Assembly (NCBI GenBank): GCA_010093605.1
Contig: MU004195.1
Coordinates: forward strand, 1,073,736 to 1,137,735
Length of the DNA stretch: 64,000 nt
Direction of reading: 5' to 3'
DNA from: Lophium mytilinum
Taxonomy: Eukaryota > Ascomycota > Dothideomycetes > Mytilinidiales > Mytilinidiaceae
A model generated the notes under the pieces. The model was not told the DNA's origin. It made no database searches and saw nothing but the letters and a program-made list of their open reading frames with translations. Positions 22,255-32,821 of this stretch are shown one piece after another. Position numbers and translations under genes: made by a program. The stretch's first letter is position 1. The number at the start of each line of letters is the position of its first letter.

Positions 22255-23289
22255 CTAGTCCCCTCCTCCGCCATCCCCACCTCCATCCCCGCCTCCATAG
22301 TCCCCTCCTCCATCGCCTCCTCCGTAGTCTCCTCCACCATCTCCTCCTCCATCGCCCGCATCTCCCATCGCCTCACCAAGCAACATCCCGCCTAGTAATC
22401 CACCACCCGCGCCCAATGCCAAACCCCCTCCCATGCCCAAGCCACCTGGCTTTCTTCCGGGCTGAGCGTAGCCCTGCTGCTGATATCCCTGCTGAGGATA
22501 TCCCTGCTGAGGATACCCCCCATATCCAGCTGGCTGCCCATACTGCTGCCCATACTGCTGTGGCGGTTTCGAATGGCTCTTCCCAAGCAATTTCCCAAGA
22601 AAGCCGCCTTTAGACTTCGTTGACGAATCAGGTGCATACCCCTGTTGTTGCTGGCCGTATCCCTGATCGTATTGCTGTGACTGTTGCCCGTACCCTTGCT
22701 GTCCGTAGGCTTGCTGTCCGTACCCGGCCTGCTGTCCATAGCCGGCTTGCTGTCCTGGCTGTTGATAGAACTCATCCGACGCGCCACGACTACCAGATCT
22801 CGCAGCGCCGCCATGCGCGCGAGCGTTTTCTTCTTCCTGCAGCTGTCGCGCGAGTCGTTCGTCCTCACTGATGTCGTGAGAAGATCCGCCACCGCCGCTG
22901 GCAGCGCCGTAGGGATTGTTGGAGCTCAGGCCGGTCTTCTCGCTGCTAAGAGGTTGCGCGCCACCGTGTGCATAGCCGGGGGGTGGGCCGGCAGGAGCAC
23001 TGCCGTCATGGTCGGAGGGGTAGATTGGCTCAGTGGGCTTGTCCCATTGGGACTTCTTGGTGTAGATGTTCACGAAGAACCATTCTTTGTACTCGTCTGT
23101 CGGGGGTCAGTATACTGCGATGTAGTGATACCGGAACAGTCGGCATAGGCGAGGAAACCATACTATTCCAGACGGCTTTATAGCCCTCGGGGACTTTGGG
23201 AGGCGGGGGGCCCTGGGAAGGTTAGAGATGGGTGCGCATTAGTATAGATAGGTGGAGGTAGATACCGATGGGGGCGCGAAGTCTGCCAT
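22255..23289 (-). CDS. WW-domain protein with Gln/Gly/Tyr-rich prion-like tail
   Basis: Exons 23289..23266, 23212..23164 and 23096..22255 give 304 aa. Exon 1 codes only MADFAPPS. Splicing builds one WW domain at about residues 9-48: [35 protein letters not shown], with both signature Trp and the final Pro. A short [17 protein letters not shown] helix follows. Then comes a tail of repeated YGQQ/GYGQQ and [11 protein letters not shown] units, an [12 protein letters not shown] basic stretch, a [25 protein letters not shown] glycine segment and a C-terminal run of GGGD/YGGGD repeats. The tail composition is typical of phase-separating or prion-like proteins. WW domains bind Pro-rich ligands; the partner is not known. 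The tail DNA is a GC-rich imperfect microsatellite. Confidence 0.85.
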
Positions 23290-24420
23290 TGCTTCCACAA
23301 GCACTTGTATACTCGAATAGATCTGTCCAGGCTGGAGTTGATTGCTGTGTAAGGTTAATTCGAGATATCTCGAATGAACAGGGAAGAGGAAGCAGACAGA
23401 TGGTGGGGTGGTGGGGTTATATTAACCAGCTGGACGCCGCGTAAACCGGCGCTCCGGACCAAGCTATGGTTGAAAATGACGCCAACGGACGCGCATTCCG
23501 GGCCTAGTTCGGTGGCTGTGCAAGTCTATGTGGCGAATGGGGACTAGGCTCCGAGATCACGTGAGACTCCTGGTGACTTTCACTTCCCGTAACTTGTCTA
23601 AGCTGTCTACTTCAGCATACGTCTGCCGGCCTAGTTACATTTTAAATGAACGGACCGCCACTCCTTGATCTATGCAGGCTAAAAATATAAATGAATTAGG
23701 CTCGTGTGGATTTCGTACCTAATCGAGAAGGACTGCCAAGTGTCGCTTTGTACCACGCAGGAGTGACCTCGCGTTGATGCCGCGGTGGTTGCTACCACTC
23801 AAAATCCGAAATCGTGAACTTATCCTCATGAAAGTCTAGAGCAGGACGACTTTGGTACCTGTGCGTTCTGAAGAACCAGCCGTGCTGACCCGTCCTATTG
23901 CTCTGAGGCGCGGTTTCATGATGGACGAGTACAGTACTAGAAGGCGCATCCGTGGTATTATTAGACTGGTCCTATTTGGACTGGACCCAGATAGAGGTAC
24001 CCGAAGAGGCCTTCGGGCTGGATCGAAATTCTGTTTGGGCGTGTGGATTCATGCCCGCGAATAGCCCTAGCATTCCAATAGTTGCGTAACTTTTACGTGC
24101 TCTTTACGTACTTTTGAGATTTATTCTACGCACTGTTATCGCTAGAATTAACCACAACTATATTTGCTATTCCTGGAAGACATGTGTCTGGCTGGTGGAT
24201 CGCGTGGGTCCAAGGGCTCTTTCAGTTCAGTCCAGACCAATCCAAAGCCTTTAAGACCCAAAGCCCTTCCAACAAAATATAGTCTCAATTGATTTAGTCT
24301 AGATCTTCTACACCATTGTCGCCTTTTTATCTTGCGGGACGTACTTACTACTTTTCATTCTCATCTCAGCTCAATCAGCAAATTCGAACTCATTTTCACA
24401 TTCCTCAACCATCCCCAACC
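23290..24420. other. intergenic, no gene seen
   Basis: 1.1 kb between the start of the WW gene and the start of a secreted-protein gene. The plus frame 23852-24064 shows no domain. The right end must hold the promoter of the secreted-protein gene. Confidence 0.4.
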
Positions 24421-25075
24421 ATGAAGCATGTCTCCTTTCTCATAGCCTTGATTGCACTTGCTGCAACCATGGTATCAGGAACCGAGCCAGACTGCTTTAG
24501 AGGCGGCGTTTTTGGCAACACTACGTTTGGAAAGCTCCAGGTTGACAAGGTATGCACCGGCATGCAAGGACGTTTCGAGCACCTCCAAGAACGCGACGCT
24601 TGCGTCTTCCCATGGGCTAACTACAAACGGGGTGATGGCATCTCATGGTACTTCAATATAAAGAGGCATTCGGACCATGCAGGTACTCTTACGAAGGCTG
24701 TTTGCGTGGCTGGATTGGGGGAGCTAGTCGATTTCTGCAGTCGCGGGGGGAAAGACAAGACTGACTCTTGGACCTTCACGTAAGTTTTCCTATGCTGAAA
24801 ATTCAAGCTTGCACTGACGGTTCAGATCGGATCCCAATGAAGGGTTGTGCGTCGACATCGACTACATCAACTCCGTCAACTCCGAGAACCAACACAAGAA
24901 GCCGAAAGCCAACAAGCCGCAAGCTCATGATCCTGATCACACCAAAGAATCCAGCGCCGCGAGGGGGATCAATCCGATTCTCATAGACCCCGCCATTTTC
25001 TGGGACGTCAAGGTTGTATCCCGAAAGGCCCCCTGGGCCGCACAAAAGAAGAGAAGCGACACGACGATCGTCTAA
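24421..25075 (+). CDS. small secreted six-cysteine protein
   Basis: Exons 24421..24779 and 24826..25075 give 202 aa. The start at 24421 is chosen because it opens a clean signal peptide, MKHVSFLIALIALAATMVSG, with cleavage near residue 20; the in-frame Met at 24316 would bury it. The mature part has six Cys (in DCF, VCT, ACVF, AVCVAG, DFCS and GLCVD), consistent with three disulfides. The second exon supplies the last Cys and then a Lys/His-rich hydrophilic tail ending KKRSDTTIV. I recognise no family. Size, secretion signal and even Cys number fit an effector-like or cell-surface protein. Confidence 0.75.
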
Positions 25076-25751
25076 AACGTTGATTTTTCATCCCCAAAAC
25101 CGGTACAGGAGAGGAGAGGCGATACGATGATCGTCTACGCGGCAAAGTTCCGGGAGGAAGTCTCATCAGACGCACTCGAGTTTAAGTCTAGAAATCGCAC
25201 TCGACTCGTAAATTGTAGGAGGTAAAAATGGCACTCTCAGGGAAGAGCTTAGGCTGCGTCCCCATTTTATCTGTACTATCTTCCAGGGTTGATGTGGAAA
25301 TGTCTGTCACTGTTGAGTACGGAGAGGGGAAAAGGGGATTAGTATTGTTAGTGTTTTGATTGATAAGGAAAGACGCGGTAGTCGGGGTAATGTGTCCATA
25401 CCATAGGAATTGGCATCAAGGAGACCGAATACGCTGGACACCGCCAAGTGACCACTGTACCGGAGTTGACTACTCACCATTCTTTACCATTGCCAGCATT
25501 ACCACCACGTCACTCCTCTATCACCACTGCTTCACTCTTCGTAGCCACTCCACAGTCTTATTTTCCTTAAGTACCAGAACATCCATAGTTCGCCAACTCC
25601 CAAGTTGATGCATGCCCTCTTCTCAAATACACTGCACTCGCCTAGTCTCTTGAACGCTAAAAGGCTCCTGAGAATCAGAGACGGCACTTATCCCCTTTAC
25701 CCATCCCCGAACACCTATAGCCCGTCACTCATATCATCTCCCAACCTCAAC
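25076..25751. other. intergenic, probable promoter and 5' UTR of the next gene
   Basis: About 680 bp. A CT-rich stretch around 25500-25750 looks like a 5' UTR. The frame is open from 25605, but the residues before 25752 (Ser/Pro/Leu-rich) look like translated leader. Confidence 0.4.
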
Positions 25752-26384
25752 ATGCAACCAACCAACAACAACTTCCGCTACTCAGGTCACACAGCCCGCG
25801 GTAATACCTACCGCCCCAACCCCACCGGCGCCAACGCCATGCGCGAAGCCCGTGCCCGCGCCGCAGAAGCCCGAATATGGCAAGAAGCTCGAGAACGAGA
25901 GGCGGCCAGGAGGAACGAGCATCGAGCTCGCGCTTACGAGGACTTGACCGGGCAGCAGAGCCAGTCCCAGGGTCCAGCGGTTCAAAGACAACCAACAGCT
26001 GCGCCAAGGGGTAATGCTAGGGCGTCGAATGCTGGAATCGTAGCTGGTGGAGGTAATAGGGCGCCGACTGGAGGTGCCACGCCGTCTTGGATGCCGAATC
26101 CACGGGAGCGGGAGGCTTTTACGAGGAGGTACGCTGCGCCGGCTGCTTCTAGGGGTGCGGGCGCGTATGCTCCTCGGACGGCTCAGGCTTCTAGATTGCC
26201 GCCACCTGCTGCGCAGTCGAGGAATCATCACCGGTCTCCTGTCCATGGAATGGCGGACTTGTCGGACGAGGAAGCTGCGCCGCCATATAACCCTTTTCAG
26301 AATCTGGGGAGCGAGATGGTGGACGGTGGACGGATGGATTGGACTAGGGCGCAGCCGCCGAGGGGCCTAGATGAGGGAGAATAG
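25752..26384 (+). CDS. hypothetical disordered Ala/Arg-rich protein
   Basis: Single exon of 210 aa from the ATG at 25752 (MQPTNNNFRYSGHTARGN). An alternative in-frame ATG lies at 25605. Residues 30-70 form a strongly charged Ala/Arg/Glu helix (NAMREARARAAEARIWQEAR), followed by Gln/Pro/Ala/Gly-rich disorder, TPSWMPNPREREAFTRRYA, and an acidic end (DLSDEEAAPPYNPF). I do not recognise a family. Codon use is GC-rich and the frame is open to its end at 26384, so it is probably real. Confidence 0.6.
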   Translation: MQPTNNNFRYSGHTARGNTYRPNPTGANAMREARARAAEARIWQEAREREAARRNEHRARAYEDLTGQQSQSQGPAVQRQPTAAPRGNARASNAGIVAGGGNRAPTGGATPSWMPNPREREAFTRRYAAPAASRGAGAYAPRTAQASRLPPPAAQSRNHHRSPVHGMADLSDEEAAPPYNPFQNLGSEMVDGGRMDWTRAQPPRGLDEGE

Positions 26385-26621
26385 TAATGGGAGAGAGGGA
26401 GCTAGTTTTGTTTGAAAATTAGAGATGGAGAGGGGTTTCTTTCTTTATGCCTTTTACTACAACGAGTTGACTGCATTTATGAAGATGATGAACTACACCT
26501 TACTTTCGAGTAGCATTTTAGTGCCTTTCTCCGTACAGTTCGTTTTCGCAGCCCTTTCGGCGGTGTAGTAGTTGCTATGCAAAAGTGATCAACCCGAACT
26601 CCCCCAGTGATTTTCCCTCCT

Positions 26622-27842
26622 TCATTTAGCCGTACCAAGAATCGACTCCATCCACGGATAGACATACGAATTCGCCTCTGGATACCCCATATGAGCTCTA
26701 CCTTGCACAAATCTCCCCTCCTTCGGCGTGCCATACTCCATCAACAGCATACTATCCTCAATCGGCATACACCCATCCAACACCCCATTCACAAGCAGCA
26801 ACCGACAACTCGGCAACTCTTTCGCCACCACCGCTACCCCCTCCCCCTCTCCGCTCACCAAACTAAACGTCTTCTGACACTTCTCCTTCATCTCCTCAAA
26901 GCTGCCATACCCATACTTCTCGCAATATGCCCGCTCCAGCCCGAACGGATACTCATGCTTCCCAATCTGCTCAAGCCACTCCCGGCCGATGTAGTGGTGC
27001 GTCCCCGCCCCATGCCCCACAGACCCAGCGAGGGAAGAGGCGTGCGTGTGCGCAAGGCGAATAGCGTAGTAGCCCCCTGCACTCAATCCCCAGGCTAGCA
27101 CTTTCTTGCTATCGAGCTGCTCTTGAGCGGCTATCCATTCTAAGATGGAGGTGAAAAGCCGGTCCGGCGCCAGCGGATCCGTCTTCGACGCCGGGCAATC
27201 CACCGTCGTGCCGGGGATATCGCAGATCACGGTCGCCCAGCCGCGTTTCAGGTGCTCCTCCGTGCGCTCGGTGTTGTCGGGCCTGTGGCCGTCGAGGCCG
27301 GTGATCAATAGCACAACAGGGCAGGGCGAGGTTTTCGAAGCGGTTGGGGGAATGCGGAGGTAGACTGGGATGGCATCGCCGTCACCAGTACTAGCGTGGT
27401 TATGCTTGATCACTTTTTCGGTGACGGGAATGTCCCAGAGGCTAGCACCGCGGAGGTAGGCGCGTTTTTGGGTCTCGAAGACTTGTTTCTTTAGGTCGCC
27501 GCTGATGTAGGGGAATCTCGCTAGTCTGTAGACCGCGTTTGCGCGTTTGTAGAACTGGATGGCGAGGGGTCTGTCTGATTTTTCTGCGGCTTCTGCTTTT
27601 TCGACCAGCGCGTCGGCGGTGGGGAGGAAGGCGGAGGTGTACTCGTCCGAATAGGGGTCGTTGATGTTTTCGGAAATGAGGTGATTGAAGATACCCTCGA
27701 AATCTTCGAATACGCCATCGTGGAAGGGGTAGACGCCGCGTTTGCACGGGAAGAGCCAGCGCTGCTCCCAGAGTTTTGCGATGCTGCCGGCGTGGCCGTA
27801 GTCTTTTGTGAAGAGGTCGCCGAGGATCCAGTTGGTTGGCAT
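26622..27842 (-). CDS. ayg1: Ayg1-like alpha/beta hydrolase (melanin-precursor chain shortening)
   Basis: Single exon of 406 aa, the length I recall for Aspergillus fumigatus Ayg1. The N-terminus WILGDLFTKDYGHAGS...YPFHDGVFEDFEGIFNHLIS and the segment DEYTSAFLPTADAL follow the Ayg1 family closely. The catalytic serine is S254 in WGLSAGGYYAIR. D356 (NGVLDGCMPIED) and H384 (GRAHMGYP) complete the triad at family spacing. In A. fumigatus, Ayg1 removes an acetoacetyl unit from a heptaketide naphthopyrone to give 1,3,6,8-tetrahydroxynaphthalene for DHN-melanin. No polyketide synthase, THN reductase or scytalone dehydratase lies in this window, so the gene is unclustered here. Related paralogues can act on other polyketides, so the exact substrate is an inference. 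Confidence 0.85.
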   Translation of the reverse strand: MPTNWILGDLFTKDYGHAGSIAKLWEQRWLFPCKRGVYPFHDGVFEDFEGIFNHLISENINDPYSDEYTSAFLPTADALVEKAEAAEKSDRPLAIQFYKRANAVYRLARFPYISGDLKKQVFETQKRAYLRGASLWDIPVTEKVIKHNHASTGDGDAIPVYLRIPPTASKTSPCPVVLLITGLDGHRPDNTERTEEHLKRGWATVICDIPGTTVDCPASKTDPLAPDRLFTSILEWIAAQEQLDSKKVLAWGLSAGGYYAIRLAHTHASSLAGSVGHGAGTHHYIGREWLEQIGKHEYPFGLERAYCEKYGYGSFEEMKEKCQKTFSLVSGEGEGVAVVAKELPSCRLLLVNGVLDGCMPIEDSMLLMEYGTPKEGRFVQGRAHMGYPEANSYVYPWMESILGTAK

Positions 27843-28393
27843 CTTGAAGCTTTACGAGTGTTAGAAAGCTCTTCCTTTCAATCGTTGGTTTCAAGCTTGA
27901 GAGACTTTCTGAGATTGGGATCGAAGTTGTCTTACATTTTAGGAAGCATGGTTTGTTGATGTATCCGTTTCGGTGATGGCGGGGCCGAGAATGTGGAGCT
28001 GCTGCGGGAGGCTGCAGGAACTTCCGGCACCCCGCATTTTGACCAATTTAAAGGCCACGGTAATCATTCAGGGGTAGTATCGTTATAAAAGTATATGAGT
28101 AGATTAAAGCATATAGCGTAAACGATCGGTAGCGATGCTGAAAGTTTTGCGACTGCCCAAATGAACCCAAAAGTCGCTTGGAGGCCAGGACGACATAGAA
28201 GATCACATATAACAAGAATCGTTCAGATAGTTCAAGTAATACATCTATAAAGTGTCTAAAAGAATGTAGAAAAGTAAGCCCAACGAACACCAAAGCGCTA
28301 TGCAATGCAACCGATCAATGCGAACCAATACCCATTGCAACTCCGGTCAAACTATGCCGCTCAACCATCGCAATTCAATGCACAAGGAGGCAT
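27843..28393. other. intergenic, no gene seen
   Basis: 550 bp holding the promoter of the Ayg1-like gene and the 3' UTR of the secreted-protein gene. The 85-codon minus frame at 28048-28305 is Phe/Leu-rich with no signature, and I treat it as chance. Confidence 0.4.
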
Positions 28394-28798
28394 TTAAGCC
28401 ACAACCCCATCAGTCTGGCAGTTGATAGTAACACCGTTGAGAATCTGGGGGATAGCAGCGTAGGGGTTGCCGTCAATATCAGCAAAGGTCTTCTTGTCGT
28501 TGATGACGACAGCGGCGCCGTTGAGGTCGAAGACGCAGGCGGAGAAGACGTTGGGAGGAAGCGTCACGAATTGGATGCTGGTGGCGAGGATTTGGCCATT
28601 GGGGGCAACGGAGGTGCCGAGGAAGAGGTCGACGAGCGGGACGTCAACGCCATTGCCTGGGATAGTGGCAGCAGCGTTGGCACCGGTCAAGTCGTTGGTG
28701 AGGGAGAAGGTGACGTCGGCGACCTGGGTGGCAGCCGGAGTGGGGATGGCGGAGACGGCGGCAACGAGGCCGAAAGCGATGGCAGCGAAGGACTTCAT
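28394..28798 (-). CDS. small secreted protein
   Basis: Single exon of 134 aa. It opens with a clear signal peptide, MKSFAAIAFGLVAAVSAIPTP, cleaved near residue 17-18. The mature part is hydrophobic/Asn-rich with only two Cys (SACVFD and INCQTD), which could form one disulfide. FSLTNDLTGANAAATIPGNG and IVL-type beta-rich blocks suggest a compact beta domain. Small secreted proteins like this are common in Dothideomycetes and lack assigned function. A TATAAAG box sits about 155 bp upstream and the leader between is AT/GT-rich with no competing ATG frame. Confidence 0.75.
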   Translation of the reverse strand: MKSFAAIAFGLVAAVSAIPTPAATQVADVTFSLTNDLTGANAAATIPGNGVDVPLVDLFLGTSVAPNGQILATSIQFVTLPPNVFSACVFDLNGAAVVINDKKTFADIDGNPYAAIPQILNGVTINCQTDGVVA

Positions 28799-28952
28799 GT
28801 TGATATTGGTGGTTGGTTGGTTGGTATGGTGAATATGAAGTGATTGAGTGTTGATGAAGTAATGAAGTAGTGGTAGTAGATTGTTGATGAAATGTAGTAG
28901 TGGAGTGATGGGCTGTTGTGATGATGGCTCTTCAACTGCGACGAAGGATACT

Positions 28953-28959
28953 CTTTATA
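28953..28959 (-). promoter_or_regulatory. TATA box of small secreted protein gene
   Basis: TATAAAG on the minus strand about 155 bp upstream of the ATG at 28798. Confidence 0.45.
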
Positions 28960-30638
28960 CCTCCTGATCGTGAAGCACTTTCTATATGATCTAAATTTGG
29001 AGCCGAGCATTTTTTGAAGCTGAGCATCGCTATCGTCAGCGGGCTCTGGATGTTAGCAGCGGCGGACCTGAGCAATGATGGGTAAGGCGCATAGCCACGA
29101 GAACACTACTGCAACCTTAGAATTAAGCTTATTGATATTGGTAACAGCTTTCCTAGCAGAAGGGTAAGCTTACTAGGTAGTAGCCGGGGCTGAGGAAACT
29201 CGCCAAGTCTACTCCGCCTCCATCTTCGCCGCCTCCGCCGCATGATCTTGGCACTTACAAACCTAACATTAATACGGGGGTCTACTTTTACAGGGCAGAA
29301 TTTGATTTGGATTAACTGTAAGACTTGTGATTGGATAAAATAGGAAGAATACTTAGACATTTGCGAAATTTCGAAGTAGCGGAGCGAGTGCTTGCCGTTA
29401 TTTTTGTGTACCTGTCTCAAATTCGAGTGGCTTCTCAGTAGCACTAAGGATAGATGATGATTCTAGTACGTGAAGTCCTGGACGTAATCAAACCCTGCTC
29501 AAGATGCCTGTCTACAGCCTTGGCTTTGCGTTCGAGGTGCGATAGCCAGCTGGCTGTGATTCACAGAAAATCATTGCGTAATGGTCTCTATCCGAGATGT
29601 AAATACCGCTCCGGTAGCTTCGTGGTTCTGTTGGAGCATCTGCACTACGGGCGTCTCGAAACATGAAGCTCTACGCACTTCGCGATACTCATAATACAAG
29701 AATATGGCAGCGGCGTCAGCAAATCTGTTTGAGGAAATGGTCGACGAATGGCATCAGCGCCATCGTATTTTTGCAATACGAGACCTTAGAGTAGATATTG
29801 GAGACATCTGCGGAAAGATTACTGATGGCGTCAGCAAAAGTCTGGAGATGATTCGGACACGTTGCTCCGCCTCAGGCCCGCAACTTCATTCATCCAAACG
29901 TGACCATAAACCATCCGCAGCCGAGAGTTTTGATGATGGGGCGATAGAAAAGCCTCCACGAAGTGCGTGGCTGTTGTTGGAGCTGAGGTTGATGGAGAGA
30001 GGTGAGGTGAGATTGAGTCTCCCTAGTGGCTTGGCGGAGTTGGGGCGGTGAATACTTTGTCCGAGCACCTAACATGCTATGGAGGTCTCTCGTAGCTGTT
30101 TCTGCACAGTCAACTTTTGAGGCTCCTTGTAATGAGCTCATTCGCTTCTCTCTTCCTGCATTGTCACCACCCGTTCAAGAAACACGCCAGTTCTGGGAGA
30201 GTACTACTTTCTTTAAAGGCAATATTCGGAGCGTATACGTTCAAAGGCTGCGGGAAGATCTGACTAGCTGATATATCCTCTCATACAACAAGTAGTTATA
30301 CAAAGGGTGCGCCCGAGCTCGGAAATGCTCAAGCAATTGAATTCAACTCCCGCCCTTCCCACCCAATCCCCCCTCCCCCTGCTCAACCGCCCTCCCGCCC
30401 TCCGCTTTCTTACCCTTAACATCCCTCCTTACACTCCTCCACTCCAACCCCCCGCCCCAATAACCGCCAAACACGCCATCACCAACCCCACCCGAAACAC
30501 CACCCTCAGCGAATCATTATACGCCCCCTTAAGGAGCAATGAGAATCCCTTGTATGTTGCGCAACCAGTAGGTACTAATGGTATTCCAGTACTCCAACGA
30601 TCCGTCCAAAAAGATGAGCGAATTCCCAGTGGATAGCA
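28960..30638. other. long intergenic region without a supported gene
   Basis: About 1.7 kb. Several short frames (29106-29444 minus, 29704-30051 plus, 30307-30636 plus) have no domain, no splice partner and no signal sequence. The right end should hold the 3' UTR of the CorA-like gene. Confidence 0.4.
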
Positions 30639-32291
30639 TCACCCACCCTTTTCGTTTACTACATTCCAGGCATTAGAGCCGGACCTACCCGTCTCCAAGT
30701 CAACATCTACCAGTAATGCGTCCTTAGATCTTTCATACCGCGCCTTGGCCAGCCAGCCTAGCATGATCACACCAGTGACAGGGACAGAAACTGCAATATA
30801 TAACCACCAGCGGTTGCTAACATTGAACCTCACGGCACCAGTATCGGTCGTATCCGTGCTGAAGAAACCCATGCCGAAGATGCTGCTGACCAACGAAGCC
30901 GGCAGGAAGAACATGGACATGATCTGGATAAAGCGGAGCGCTTGGCCGTCGTTGAAGGAGGCGCGAGCAATCTGGGTGCTCTCAGCCGACATCTTGAGGT
31001 TCACTTCGGCGTCCTTCTGGTTGACCATGGCGAATCCCTCGCTGACGCCAATCTTGGTGCGTTCCTCGTAGAGAGAGCTGTAGGTCCGGATGAGTTTTAC
31101 CTCTTCGAGATACCAGTCGAAAACATCTTTTGTTACGATTCCTGAAATGTGCGGAAGGCGTTGCATCATGTTCACGGAGTTCTCGAGCCACGTATGCTCC
31201 CTTTTTAGATGGTTGATGGTGGCGACGAGGATATCGTAGTCTGTGGCCACCTGCTGAATCTGACGCGAAAGACTCAAGAACGTTTGGCTGCGTTGGGTAT
31301 AGTCTTCAGCTGTGTATTTGCCGTCGTTGTTTTTCGCTTCCTGTTGATGAGGATTCAGTCAGGGTCCCAGGCGCATGATATCTGCACAGCTGGTTAGGCC
31401 GTAGAGAAGACTTACCCAGGTATAAAGTGGATCCGAAAAGTTTTGGAGAAAGTCGTAGGTGTGAATCATGATATTCTCGATCAAAAAAGCATGAGTGAGC
31501 ATGGGATGGTCTCTGAGTTGCTGGGCTTTATCGCCTCTGAACGTCTCGAAGAACTTCGTCTTGATCCAAGATGGACAGCGCAGGATGATCATTGTATGCT
31601 GACCAGTAGTGAGATCCAGCGACGAGTGGACGCAGTATCGAGTCCAATCCATGACTTTTCGGCTGAGATCAACCTTATCAGAGTGGTTGTAAGTGCTGCG
31701 GACCACGGCGGAGTACCACATCTCTAAAACTGGATTCAGCTTTGCAGCTTCATGGTTCTGTGTTCAGACGGGGATTGCACCAGCGCAAAGAATGCTCACC
31801 ATGGCCAGTCGCTACCCCGTTCTCAAGCCTGATATTTCTTCCTGGCATATGTTGACGGCGAAGGAAGCCCGTAAAGCGTGACGATACGCCATACGCATCT
31901 AATAGCTCCCTAAAGAGCGCGCTCGTGACGGGCAGTCTTTCAGGGTCGTGTTGAATACTGTCAATAAACCTTTGCAAAAAAGGTTAGTGCTGTCCTGAAA
32001 TACTAGGTGATATACACGTCAAGACGTGTTGTCTACTAACACGAGGCGAGTGCGGCGGACCTGTCTGTCCAGGCTAATGTCAGAGCGAATCAAGCGACGA
32101 ACTTGATCGTCGTCGATGCCAGCGTGCATCGTGGCGGTGTCTTCGCCAATGTCGAGGACATCGCATTTACTAGTCAACGAAGAGAAGTACAAAGGATCGT
32201 TGAGGCAATCGTCGCCATTCTCGCCAGCCAAGATGGAGTCCAGAGTGTTGTAGCGCCCCCCAGTTGGGTGGAACTTCTGTGGGGTCGCCAT
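30639..32291 (-). CDS. CorA-like membrane protein with altered GMN motif
   Basis: Exons 32291..32041, 31969..31800, 31729..31416 and 31340..30639 give 478 aa. The architecture is that of fungal CorA-type proteins: a long soluble N-terminal part, a helical neck (SLSRQIQQVATDYDILVATI...), then two C-terminal membrane segments at about residues 381-403 and 423-443. Between them canonical Mg2+ channels carry Gly-Met-Asn; here the first segment ends IFGMGFFS, so Asn is replaced by Gly. The loop TDTTDTGAVRFNVSNRWW precedes the second helix. The protein probably sits in the plasma or an internal membrane. Transport of Mg2+ is doubtful given the motif change; many fungal relatives of this type also diverge. 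All junctions are in phase with GT-AG sites. Confidence 0.85.
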
Positions 32292-32821
32292 GGGTACCTA
32301 GGTATAGTTCGGATAGGTAGTCGACTGCGCTCAGGGGTGCAGAATCTGTGGGGAGATCTTCAGCGCCAGAGTGGTGCAATAGGAAGGTATGATGTTGCGA
32401 TCAGAGGGGCGCAAAGGCTGAGATTATGTTCTGGCCGTGTCGACAAGGCTGGAGAGGGGATGCATCAATCTACCAACTGGACACGACTGCGCGCCTCACA
32501 CTCCAAGCGAGCAGAGAGATGGCTTGCAGTTTGGGGGCTAAACGGAAAGGCTGAGTCTGCCTAGCATACTGCCGCCTTATCGCAATTCCCAGGAGGTATG
32601 GTCTAGATCCATTCCGCGAAGAGCTCTGCAGTTGATGCATTTTTGTCTGCTGCCCAAAGGCCATGCAAGTAACCTGGGCTGTCTCTTGTTATCTAGATTG
32701 CTTGCGACAAGAAAGTTTCATGAAAAGCTGTATTCTGCAGCTCCATCGTCGCTCAAGCTCCTGTGGCCGCATCTCTTTTCATCCACTCTGCCTCCCTCAG
32801 CACCCTATATGCTCAGCAAAG
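32292..32821. promoter_or_regulatory. divergent intergenic promoter region
   Basis: 530 bp between the CorA-like start (minus) and the chosen amidase start (plus). The frame is open into the amidase from 32632, so part of this could be coding if that Met is used. Confidence 0.35.

Noticed and set aside
28048-28305. 85-codon hydrophobic minus-strand frame
   Set aside because: Lies in the 3' flank of a secreted-protein gene, AT-driven Phe/Leu/Tyr composition, no signal or splice partner.
29704-30051. 115-codon plus-strand frame
   Set aside because: No family, overlapped by open frames on the other strand, no promoter or splice signals in support.
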